From the NCBI GenBank assembly GCA_964558295.1, contig CAZLDQ010000291.1, positions 1-5,888 on the forward strand: a stretch of 5,888 nt of DNA, read 5' to 3'. Every line of letters begins with the position of its first letter. Within the stretch, counting starts at the first letter, position 1. Of this stretch, positions 1-5,888 are shown in pieces. Source of the DNA: JBDKTH01 sp964558295 (lineage in GTDB: Bacteria > Planctomycetota > Planctomycetia > Pirellulales > Thermoguttaceae). The translations under genes were made by a program, and so were the position numbers. The notes beneath the pieces were generated by a model, which ran no database searches, had not been told where the DNA came from, and worked only from the letters and a program-made list of their open reading frames with translations.

Positions 1-1164
1 AGGGCAGGGGGGGCGGTTCGTGGCATGACCGTACCATAGGCGGCCACTCGGACCGCCGCCGAGACTGGCGCGATGCACGCGGATCGTCCGGGCCATTTCC
101 GCGCGGCGCGAATCGCTGACGACGACCTGGACGCCGAACTGTTCGAGCTTTTGAATTGTTGGGGCGGAAGTGTCTTGTTCCACGATGACCACAGCCGCTG
201 GCTGATCGGCGAGGAGATGGCGGGCGATGAGTATCAGGAGCTGTTCGGTGTCGATCCGATGGCCTCGTTCGTCCCAGAGGAAGAGTCGTTCGCCGTCTTC
301 GTCGACTTGGACGGCAAAATGGGGCCGCTCGTCGCAAATCTGGTCAGGCAGACGCTCCGCAATGATGCGACAGGGGAGGCATTGGCAGGCTACCGTCGAC
401 ATTAGCTTGTTCAGGTAGCCGGTTAACGGCTGGCATCGGGTGTCGAGGAGAAACCGCAACGGGCGCAAGGCGTGATAGTATTCTGTCAGATTGCCCAGGT
501 AGGGTGGATCGGCTGGAAACCGTCGCAACGAGCCGAAACAACGGGTGGGGCGATCGACGCCCGACTCGAAGAGCTTACGCACAGTCTCCAGAGGGCCACC
601 GGCCGATAGGGGGTTGGCCTCGGCGGTCCAGAACTTCAGCCCCACGGTCTGTTGGACCGGATCTTCTTGATGATGGACCAGGATGCCAGCCGACGCCTGG
701 AGGTGATGCAGGGCAAAGGTCAGGCATGGTGCACTGACATGGCCAACGTCGATTACGTGGCAGCCGGCCAAACGGAGCCCCTCGCTGACGGCGGCGGTCA
801 GTTCTGGGGTCCAGAGGCTCCCATCGGCGCCGAGTACCACGACCGGCGTTTCCGCAGCCTGGGGATCGTTGCGTTGTGTGTAAACGCCGAATGACGCGGC
901 CAGACATTTGGCGGTTTGGGGATTCAACTCATTCAGGTAGACGCCTGCGACACCTTCGTCGTGAAACAGAGGTCGCGCCGGAGCTTGGCTGTGCGCCTCT
1001 GCCAGTCGTTTGACGAGTCTGGGCGACAGGCCGGCGGTGTCGGTGCGATGCATGCATTGTCGGCAGGCGGGGTAGTAGCGAGTCAGCCGTCCGAGGTGCA
1101 CTGCCCGGCTGATGGGGGCGTTTTCACCAGGGCAGACGTATTGGATTGTCTCGGGCGAGTGCAT
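1..1164 (-). CDS. Divergent phosphohexomutase (PMM/PGM superfamily) homologue, probable pseudoenzyme, 3' end beyond window
   Basis: The minus strand is open from ATG at 1164 to base 1: 388 codons, no stop, so the C-terminus lies outside the window. Residues 67-195 resemble domain 1 of alpha-D-phosphohexomutases: GVAGVYLNELNP (71-82) matches the GTSGIRG region, VVVLGADGSLWTPEL (108-122) matches the VGRDTR..SP region, and AGILV..GLKFW (159-179) frames the catalytic loop. Domain 2 carries the metal loop DEDGER (288-293) followed by WDERG. Domain 3 begins near 315 and carries GGGPSG (369-374) where the family has GExSG. Domain 4 is not in the window. The phosphoserine loop TASHNP is replaced by HHQEDP (164-169), with Gln where the catalytic Ser should be. 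The Arg of GIRG is Tyr76, and the sugar-binding Glu is Gly. Active enzymes convert hexose 1- and 6-phosphates, but mutase activity is doubtful here. An extension (1-60) has C11, C34 and C37. GTG at 1170 is an alternative start. Homology is confident; function is not. Confidence 0.85.
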   Translation of the reverse strand, partial: MHSPETIQYVCPGENAPISRAVHLGRLTRYYPACRQCMHRTDTAGLSPRLVKRLAEAHSQAPARPLFHDEGVAGVYLNELNPQTAKCLAASFGVYTQRNDPQAAETPVVVLGADGSLWTPELTAAVSEGLRLAGCHVIDVGHVSAPCLTFALHHLQASAGILVHHQEDPVQQTVGLKFWTAEANPLSAGGPLETVRKLFESGVDRPTRCFGSLRRFPADPPYLGNLTEYYHALRPLRFLLDTRCQPLTGYLNKLMSTVACQCLPCRIIAERLPDQICDERPHFAVQVDEDGERLFLWDERGHRIDTEQLLILIARHLLADQPAAVVIVEQDTSAPTIQKLEQFGVQVVVSDSRRAEMARTIRVHRASLGGGPSGRLWYGHATNRPPCP

Positions 1165-1168
1165 CGTC

Positions 1169-1180
1169 ACGGCATGCCGT
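1169..1180. repeat. 12-bp perfect palindrome just upstream of the mutase-like gene start
   Basis: ACGGCATGCCGT is its own reverse complement and ends 4 bases before the ATG at 1164. It covers the place where a ribosome binding site would lie, and no clear Shine-Dalgarno is visible there. It could be an operator or a small RNA stem (4 bp with a CATG loop). A perfect 12-bp palindrome is expected about once by chance in a window this size, so only its position makes it notable. Confidence 0.3.
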
Positions 1181-1215
1181 CCAGCAGGGAAGGGGAGGGC
1201 AGGGGAGTGGGATGC

Positions 1216-1245
1216 ACTTTAGGCCCCGCGGCCGAAGCGGGTCAA
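1216..1245 (-). promoter_or_regulatory. Candidate sigma-70-type promoter for the mutase-like gene
   Basis: Read on the minus strand, TTGACC (1245-1240, five of six to consensus) is followed after 18 bases by TAAAGT (1221-1216, four of six). The -10 element lies about 50 bases upstream of the ATG at 1164, inside the 133-base gap after the DUF11 gene. This would let the mutase-like gene be transcribed apart from the A-B-C operon. The spacer is GC-rich and holds a short GGCC...GGCC dyad. The call rests on consensus matching by eye only. Confidence 0.35.
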
Positions 1246-1297
1246 GGGCAATGTGACCTCCGTCAGGGCGTCCGGGGGGTGATGCGATCGAATGCTC

Positions 1298-2512
1298 TTA
1301 CCGGACCACACAGCGGAAACGGGCGATGCCGCCTTCGCCGGGCTTCATCGGCTGGGTGATCTCCCAACGCAAGGTGAGCGAGCCGCTTTCGTTGGGCTGA
1401 GAGATGAAGTCGCCGGGCAGACTGCACTGGGCCGAGCCGGGCACCAGTTCGAGCCGGCCGCTCAGGTTGTCGAGGATCGTTACGTTGCCGATCGGTTGGT
1501 TGCCCACATTGTCGAAGCGGATCGTGAAGTCGACCAGTTCGCCCGGCTTGGCAGCACCGGTCGAGGCGATCTTGATGACTCGAAGCTTGGGCCTCGCCGG
1601 TTTGGTGTCGACGGAGAAGATGGATTCAACGCGCTGATCGCTGATCTCCTCGGTTGCCCGTTGTTGATCGATAATCACTTGGACTGCCTGCTTGTGCGAC
1701 CAGACGATTGCTGCATCGACGTGTTCGGCGAGGAAGGCCATTTCCGTCCCTTGATAGACTCCCTGACGAATGATCGCCAAGTTTTCAAACGGCAGGAAGG
1801 CATCTTGGAACCCGCGAGGGCCGACCGCACAGGATAACGCACCATCGCCCTGGCGGGTCAGACAAACGTTGACTGCGTCGCGGCCGAGTTGGCCTTCGAC
1901 TTGAATCTGTTGCTGGCGGGAGATGGCCGTTTGGGTGTCTTCATAGCGGACGAGCTTGGTCGGCAGATGGACACCGGCGGTTTGGACCCGCTGTTCATCT
2001 TGCTTGAGACTGACGACCTGGCGGACCGCTCCAAATCGTGGGCTGTAGATGTGGACCCGGTTCGAAGGTGCGACCACGCGGCGTCCGTCGACCGTGTCGT
2101 AGTGGGCGATGGTGTCTTCGGGTTCCAGTCCGCGGACTTCCCACTCCGGTCCGACGACGGCTTTGAATCCATCATCGCCGCCATCGGCTACGTATTCATC
2201 GTAGGGCCAGGGCTGGGGCATACCGGGCGGAGCCCAGGGGCCGGAGACCGTGGCCGGCAAGGGAACGCCCGCGGGCATTCCTTGGGAATAGCCGGCTGGG
2301 ATCACGCCTGGGCCTGGAGGGGCGGGAAGATTTCCTGTGAAGGCCTGTGGGGGCAGGGCAGGGGAGGCGTTGGAGACCATTCCCGGGGACGGTTGCGAAG
2401 GGCCCGGAGCTTTGCACGAACAGATGAGCAGCGTGCACAGCGCGACCAACAGCCTTTGCCCACCACGGGGCGAGACAGGGAACATCACTCGCAACGCCAG
2501 AGCATGTTTCAT
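1298..2512 (-). CDS. Predicted lipoprotein C with C-terminal DUF11 domain
   Basis: 404 residues. The frame stays open upstream to 2749, but I place the start at ATG 2512. It gives a signal peptide (basic residues to R20, hydrophobic 21-30) and a lipobox I-C-S-C with lipidated Cys33, and it overlaps the stop of gene B. A GGAG lies 11 bases upstream (complement of 2524-2527). Lys at +2 (C-K-A-P) does not match the Asp inner-membrane retention signal known in enterobacteria, so outer-membrane or surface location is inferred. Residues 35-105 are a Pro/Gly-rich linker. Residues 115-300 are a middle region I do not recognise, rich in Gln and Val and predicted mainly strand-like. Residues 309-404 fit a DUF11 beta-sandwich: a KPGELVDFTIRFDNVGNQPI core, then VTILDNL, LELVPGSAQC and a closing RWEITQPMKPGE. 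DUF11 domains occur in surface and OmcB-like proteins, including in planctomycetes. The role is probably structural in the cell envelope. Confidence 0.85.
   Translation of the reverse strand: MKHALALRVMFPVSPRGGQRLLVALCTLLICSCKAPGPSQPSPGMVSNASPALPPQAFTGNLPAPPGPGVIPAGYSQGMPAGVPLPATVSGPWAPPGMPQPWPYDEYVADGGDDGFKAVVGPEWEVRGLEPEDTIAHYDTVDGRRVVAPSNRVHIYSPRFGAVRQVVSLKQDEQRVQTAGVHLPTKLVRYEDTQTAISRQQQIQVEGQLGRDAVNVCLTRQGDGALSCAVGPRGFQDAFLPFENLAIIRQGVYQGTEMAFLAEHVDAAIVWSHKQAVQVIIDQQRATEEISDQRVESIFSVDTKPARPKLRVIKIASTGAAKPGELVDFTIRFDNVGNQPIGNVTILDNLSGRLELVPGSAQCSLPGDFISQPNESGSLTLRWEITQPMKPGEGGIARFRCVVR
2509..2512 (-). other. ATGA stop/start overlap of genes B and C
   Basis: The ATG of C (2512-2510) and the TGA of B (2511-2509) share two bases. 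This arrangement usually means translational coupling and supports co-transcription of B and C. It is also the strongest argument for placing the start of C at 2512 and not further upstream. Confidence 0.8.
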
Positions 2513-3318
2513 CGCGGTTGCTTCTCCACGGCGCCGACAACCGGCGGGGCAGGGGGGCCTGGCTGGTCGGCCGGCGGGGCAATTCCGGTTCGCGGAATCC
2601 GGACAAACGGCGGACAGCCGAACAGGAATTGGGGATCCAACGGCCCGTTGGTGTCGGGCAGTCGGCCGCCGATGCGGAGGATCGCCATCGGACGTCCAAG
2701 TTGATCGGCGATCGCCAGGGGATCGGTACCGGTTGGCGCCTCGAACCACTCTTGCTGTTGTGGATCCTCGCGGATGGGCAAGGCGGTCTGCGGATCTTCA
2801 AGGTAGATCACGCGCGTGACAAATTTCCCGTCGGAGGCCAAACGGAGGTCTTCCAATGACAAATCGATGACGATGGGGAATCGCGTCTCCAAACCCGGCG
2901 GGGCATAGAGGCGGTTGATGACTTCCACGGTGGGGAAGACTTCCAGGCCCGGCGCGAGGGGGATATTCATCACGCGGAGACGATAGACTTGCCCGATGAG
3001 CATACCGGCACAAAGCGGTGCGGGATCGGGTTGGGCGAAGGTGCCTCCTTCGGCCAGCGAGATCATGACCCCGGGCGGGGCCTTGATCTCGACTGGCTGA
3101 AAGAAGCCGGGCAATGGTCCGCCCCGTTGGAGTTGCAGGTTTCCAATCGCTCCCGGTGGCATGATGCCTTGATGCAGATAGTGGACTCCCGGCTGCTGGG
3201 CGGCCAGGAACGCTGGCCACAGGCAGGCGACCAGGAGTATCACTACCTTGTCTGCAACTCGTGCCCGAGCGGCCGATGCGAAAACGACTCGGTAGCAGGG
3301 CTCGTTGACCATTGGCAC
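2509..3318 (-). CDS. Exported protein B, paralogue of lipoprotein A
   Basis: 269 residues from a GTG at 3318; an ATG two codons later (3312) is equally possible, and neither has a strong ribosome binding site. The N-terminus has basic residues to K24 and a hydrophobic stretch 25-40, with a likely signal-peptidase I cut after LAA (40). An alternative lipobox L-V-A-C at Cys32 exists, but the residues after it stay hydrophobic, so I prefer simple secretion. Residues 111-217 align without gaps to residues 99-205 of protein A: YRLRVMNIPLAPGLEVFPTVEV, GKFVTRVIYLEDP and a final AILRIGG. The C-terminus from about 240 is Pro-rich (GPPAPP). I do not recognise a named family. Presence beside A and C suggests a secreted partner in the same envelope assembly. 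The tandem arrangement suggests gene duplication followed by divergence, with A keeping a lipid anchor and B probably losing or never having one. Confidence 0.8.
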   Translation of the reverse strand: MPMVNEPCYRVVFASAARARVADKVVILLVACLWPAFLAAQQPGVHYLHQGIMPPGAIGNLQLQRGGPLPGFFQPVEIKAPPGVMISLAEGGTFAQPDPAPLCAGMLIGQVYRLRVMNIPLAPGLEVFPTVEVINRLYAPPGLETRFPIVIDLSLEDLRLASDGKFVTRVIYLEDPQTALPIREDPQQQEWFEAPTGTDPLAIADQLGRPMAILRIGGRLPDTNGPLDPQFLFGCPPFVRIPRTGIAPPADQPGPPAPPVVGAVEKQPR

Positions 3319-3405
3319 AGAACGGGTATCCAGAAAAGAGGTTAGGGACTCATCGTGTTCGGGGCGACCTCACGGTTTACCCCACCGGCCTACACGTGGA
3401 CCGGC

Positions 3406-4545
3406 TCAATAGTTGCCCACCGGATCAGGCTGTGGGCTAACCGGGTAGCCAGCGGCTGGCTGCCCGTTGACCGGCGTTTCCGTGGGGCAGGCCTGTGGAG
3501 CCGTTGCTTGGGCGCCGCGGAACCAGCCCAGGCCAGGATAATTCTGCTCGACGATCCACGCATGGTTGGCCGGTTTGGGATAGCTGATGCCGGGATCCTG
3601 ACGCACGTCGATCTTGACTTGCTTGGTTGGGCCGGGCACATGGACGTAGGTGTGATTAGTCATTGTGTGCTTCTGCAAGCCGGCCGGACCACCCAGCGGG
3701 ACATGTGGCGGACCAGGCAGGCCGATCGGCGTACCCGACATCGGCATACCGTATTGCGGACCGGTGACGCCGGAGATATAGTTGCTCGGCACACTCCCCG
3801 GGCCGTAGGGGGCTCCCATCGGAACGCCCATTGGCATTCCGGCCGGGCCTCGACCGGGGAGATTGGCGCCGTAGGCGGCCTGGACCACGTCAGGGCCGGG
3901 GCTGCCGGCGGGTGTCTCCAAGTCTTTGTTACCGATTCGCACGATCGCCAAAATTGCGCCGCGACGATCGGCTTCGACGACCGGGTCGACCCCCGGATCA
4001 AGCCGCGTGCTAACTAACGTTTCAACGCCGGCCAGGGCCAGTTCCTGATACTCCGGATCGGGCAAGTAGATGACCTTGGTGACAAAGTTGCCGGAGAGAA
4101 TCTGGTCGAAATCCTCTTCCGTGAAAGCGACAGGAATAGCGTTGTGGGCGATAAACGCGGCGGTCCGCGGCATGGCCGGGCCGACTTCCAGCGTCGGGTA
4201 GAGTTCCACGCCCGGTCGGGACGGGATATTGGTGAGCTTCAGGCGATAAATGGCCGCCTGCGGGAAGTTGTAGCGTCCCGGGCAAACCAGCGGAGCCGAA
4301 TCAAAGGCTCCCGGCATCCCCACATCCCAAGTGACGACCATCCCTTCAGGGCCGACAAACGCCACCTGCGAAGTCAGGACAGGGGCGGGCATCGCCGCTG
4401 CGCAGGTCATGACGCCTGGACCAGGGCCGTCGACCCCGGGGCCTGGCCTCGCGATCTGTTCCGCAGGCGGCAGGTTTCCTGGCAACGGCGCTTTGCAGCC
4501 AATCGTTGCCGCCAATAAGATCAACAAACACGTTCCGCATCTCAT
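3406..4545 (-). CDS. Predicted lipoprotein A with shared A/B domain and Gly-Pro-Met-rich segment
   Basis: 379 residues, start ATG at 4545 with a G-rich ribosome binding site 7 bases upstream. Signal peptide 1-16 with lipobox T-I-G-C gives lipidated Cys17, followed by K-A-P as in protein C, so outer-membrane or surface anchoring is inferred. Residues 18-55 are Pro/Gly-rich. Residues 60-210 form a compact domain, of which 99-205 is shared with protein B (YRLKLTNIPSRPGVELYPTL, FVTKVIYLPDP, ADRRGAILAIVRIGN). Residues 215-290 are low in complexity, with repeated G-x-P-M-G and P-M-G-x-P units. The tail (295-379) is Pro-rich with aromatic residues (NHTYVHVPGP, NYPGLGWF). First gene of the presumed A-B-C operon, divergent from the LolA-like gene. 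I do not recognise a characterised family. The composition suggests a cell-envelope or surface-exposed structural protein; no catalytic motif is visible. Confidence 0.83.
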   Translation of the reverse strand: MRCGTCLLILLAATIGCKAPLPGNLPPAEQIARPGPGVDGPGPGVMTCAAAMPAPVLTSQVAFVGPEGMVVTWDVGMPGAFDSAPLVCPGRYNFPQAAIYRLKLTNIPSRPGVELYPTLEVGPAMPRTAAFIAHNAIPVAFTEEDFDQILSGNFVTKVIYLPDPEYQELALAGVETLVSTRLDPGVDPVVEADRRGAILAIVRIGNKDLETPAGSPGPDVVQAAYGANLPGRGPAGMPMGVPMGAPYGPGSVPSNYISGVTGPQYGMPMSGTPIGLPGPPHVPLGGPAGLQKHTMTNHTYVHVPGPTKQVKIDVRQDPGISYPKPANHAWIVEQNYPGLGWFRGAQATAPQACPTETPVNGQPAAGYPVSPQPDPVGNY

Positions 4546-4552
4546 TAGGTGT

Positions 4553-4559
4553 CCCCCCT
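4553..4559 (-). promoter_or_regulatory. Ribosome binding site of lipoprotein A
   Basis: The minus strand reads AGGGGGG, 7 bases before the ATG at 4545. This fits a purine-rich Shine-Dalgarno at normal spacing and supports the chosen start. Confidence 0.55.
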
Positions 4560-4616
4560 AACCTCTTGCCTGACAGGCGAGCCAGGATAACAGTCTGGAC
4601 ATACTCGCGACTGACA

Positions 4617-4645
4617 TGGACCCTCTCGGAGAACCGCTTTACAAT
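4617..4645 (+). promoter_or_regulatory. Weak candidate promoter for the LolA-like gene in the divergent intergenic region
   Basis: TGGACC (4617-4622, four of six to the -35 consensus) is followed after 17 bases by TACAAT (4640-4645, five of six to the -10 consensus). This would give a leader of about 145 bases before the ATG at 4797. The whole intergenic stretch 4546-4796 must serve both divergent genes. It also holds a TCCAG-N5-CTGGA dyad (4713-4727) and a GGAATTCC palindrome (4725-4732), which could be operator material or chance. I found no convincing -35/-10 pair on the minus strand for gene A. Confidence 0.25.
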
Positions 4646-4785
4646 CCACACTCCGGATCCTGCCCGGCGCGATCGCGGAGAAAGCTCCTACGAAGCTCAA
4701 AACAGGGAGTACTCCAGTCGGTCTGGAATTCCCTCTAGGGGTTATTGGTCGGTTTCTTACAACACGAATCTTTGGCAAATCCGTC

Positions 4786-4789
4786 AGGA
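4786..4789 (+). promoter_or_regulatory. Ribosome binding site of the LolA-like gene
   Basis: AGGA lies 7 bases before the ATG at 4797. Together with the signal peptide that follows, it fixes the start of this gene, although the downstream part is in another frame. Confidence 0.6.
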
Positions 4790-4796
4790 CCGAACG

Positions 4797-5857
4797 ATGA
4801 AGTCCAAGCTACCCAACCCGATCCTCCTGGTGCTGGTTGGCGCGATCGTGTCGGTCCTGCCCGTTTTCATGCAGGGGCGATCCCCTCGAAAGGGAGGAGT
4901 GGCGGGTGGTTCGTGGGCCGCTTCCACGTCCCCGGGAGCAAGGGGGGGGGCGGGCCAGTTGGCCGACCACGACCACNNNNNNNNNNCCCCCCCCCCCGCC
5001 CCCCCCACCCGCCCCCCGCCCCCCGCCCCCCCCCCCCCGCGCGCGCCGGCTGTGCGGCGTATAATGGTCTGATCCAGCGAGCGATCTTGACGCTCGAAGG
5101 CCGGCATTCGGTCTCCGCCAAGGTTCGTCAGAGCGTGGAACTGTTCGGAAAGCAATTGGTCGGTGCCGGCACCTATCTGGAATGCCGGGGGGACCAGGGC
5201 ACGATGTTCCGCTTCGAGATGCGGATCCAGTTGTACGACCACGTCAATAGCCTCTTGGACATCAGCGACGGTCGCTATCTGTGGCGGTACCGAAAGCTTC
5301 GTGATGGTCAGGTCCTGAAGCGAGTTGACCTCCAACGGGTCAATGTGGCACTGGAAGAAGCGGGGAGGACGCCTCAGCCGGGAGAAATCGAGCTCTGGCC
5401 GGGCATGGGAGGGCTGGCGCGATTACTCGGTGGTCTCTATGGCACGTTCGACTTTACCACCCTCGAACAATCGCAATTGTTGGGGCAGCCTGCGTGGCGG
5501 CTCGAGGGACAATGGAAACAAGAGAAACTGGTCAAGCTCCTCCCCCACCAGGAGAACGCCATTCGAGAAGGCAAACCAGTCGATCTAGGCAAACTGCCGG
5601 ATCATCTCCCCGATCGGGTCGTGCTGTTCCTTAGTACGGAAGACCTCTTCCCCCATCGCATTGAGTTTCATCGCCGGGCTGCGAAGGATTCCGACAGACT
5701 GCCGGCCGGCGCGGATCGGCTCATTGCGGGGGTTGATTTTTTGGAGGTCAGCCTGAATCTACCCGTTGATCCAGTCCGGTTCATGTATAACCCGGGCAAC
5801 ATGGCCTATGCCGACGAGACAGACCGAGTTTTACAAAGACTCGGCGTGAAGAAATAA
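4797..5857 (+). CDS. LolA-like exported protein, interrupted by an assembly gap with frame change
   Basis: The start is ATG 4797, which has a good ribosome binding site and a signal peptide or membrane anchor: MKSK, then hydrophobic residues about 9-24. The first 60 codons reach exactly to the Ns at 4977. The rest (about 5054-5857, 267 residues, TAA stop) is in a different frame; the interval 4977-5053 is 77 bases and needs one more base modulo 3 to join. The C-terminal part is one coherent domain: ISxK-type opening (SVSAKVRQSVELFGKQL), GAGTYLECRG, LLDISDGRYLWRYRKL, VDLQRVN, then strands and a basic end. This order (SAK-VRQ, a G-x-Y strand, DGRYLW, a VDL strand) resembles the LolA/outer-membrane lipoprotein carrier fold found in many planctomycete proteins of unknown role. 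It likely acts in the periplasm, perhaps binding lipid or lipoprotein. The Pro-rich reading between 4987 and 5046 is probably not real protein. Divergent from lipoprotein A, which fits a lipoprotein or envelope theme. Confidence 0.72.
4977..4986. other. Assembly gap (10 Ns)
   Basis: Ten undetermined bases fall inside the LolA-like gene. The round number suggests a scaffolding placeholder, so the true gap length, and the reading frame across it, are unknown. A G-run at 4942-4950 precedes it and a C-rich tract follows. Confidence 0.95.
4987..5047. repeat. C-rich low-complexity tract flanking the gap, likely sequence artefact
   Basis: About 60 bases are nearly all C with scattered G, a single A and no T, and end in GCGCGCC before normal coding composition resumes. 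In every plus frame it reads mainly as Pro. Its position directly against the Ns, and the frame change across it, suggest poor-quality read ends at a contig edge and not a genuine polyproline linker. Confidence 0.75.
5824..5844 (+). other. Inverted repeat near the 3' end of the LolA-like gene
   Basis: CCGAGTTTT (5824-5832) can pair with AAGACTCGG-type sequence (5836-5844) as a 9-bp stem including one U-G pair, around a 3-base loop. It lies inside the last codons, 10 bases before the stop codon, and no T-run follows, so it does not look like a standard terminator. It may be an mRNA 3' stabilising stem or chance. Confidence 0.25.
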
Positions 5858-5888
5858 ATCAACAAGTGTCCCGGGCAGGGCCGGGGAG

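Noticed and set aside
1..16. Recurrent GGGCAGGGG-like strings at both window edges and at several internal places
   Set aside because: They correspond to Pro-rich codons or intergenic G-rich composition, and at the edges probably to contig ends. Spacing is irregular, so I do not call a repeat family.
73..894. Plus-strand open frames at 73-405 and 652-894
   Set aside because: Both lie opposite the minus-strand mutase-like gene, which has recognisable family motifs along its length. Their translations show no known motif and they are shadow frames.
1889..2704. Long plus-strand open frame of 271 codons
   Set aside because: It runs antisense to genes B and C, which have signal peptides, a lipobox and a DUF11 domain. 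Long antisense frames are common in GC-rich DNA.
2513..2749. Upstream extension of the DUF11 lipoprotein to 2749
   Set aside because: It would overlap gene B by about 240 bases and put 79 residues before a good signal peptide. The ATGA overlap and GGAG site support 2512.
4987..5047. Polyproline linker or genuine C-rich structural DNA (i-motif or G-quadruplex on the other strand)
   Set aside because: The tract abuts the Ns, has no T and a single A, and coincides with a frame change. A sequencing or assembly artefact explains all of this.
5824..5844. Rho-independent terminator for the LolA-like gene
   Set aside because: The stem is inside the coding region before the stop codon and has no following T-run.

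Overview
The window is GC-rich and holds five protein-coding genes. Four run leftward on the minus strand and one runs rightward. The gene types suggest a planctomycete or close relative: proline- and glycine-rich secreted or lipid-anchored proteins, a DUF11-type surface domain, a LolA-like periplasmic protein, and a divergent phosphohexomutase homologue with a cysteine-bearing N-terminal extension. That lineage call rests on recalled family resemblance and has not been tested by a search.

Right to left on the minus strand, 4545-3406 encodes a predicted lipoprotein (A). 3318-2509 encodes an exported protein (B) that shares a domain with A: a gapless stretch of about 107 residues, roughly one third identical by hand count. 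2512-1298 encodes a lipoprotein with a C-terminal DUF11 domain (C). B and C overlap by ATGA, and 87 bases separate A from B, so A-B-C looks like one operon for an envelope or cell-surface assembly of unknown function. After a 133-base gap with a candidate promoter comes a minus-strand gene from 1164 that runs off the left edge. It is open for 388 codons and has the alpha-D-phosphohexomutase domain layout. The catalytic phosphoserine loop reads HHQEDP where active enzymes have TASHNP-like sequence, and the sugar-binding glutamate and an N-terminal arginine are also replaced. Only the metal loop survives (DEDGER). It is probably a pseudoenzyme or an enzyme with changed chemistry, and it is the most interesting object here.

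On the plus strand, divergent from A across a 251-base intergenic region, a LolA-like exported protein is encoded at 4797-5857. It is split by an assembly gap (ten Ns, 4977-4986) followed by about 60 bases of almost pure C. The two halves lie in different frames, most likely an assembly artefact and not a biological frameshift. Both window edges are also G-rich and low in complexity, consistent with contig ends. I see no RNA genes, CRISPR arrays, insertion sequences or tRNAs.
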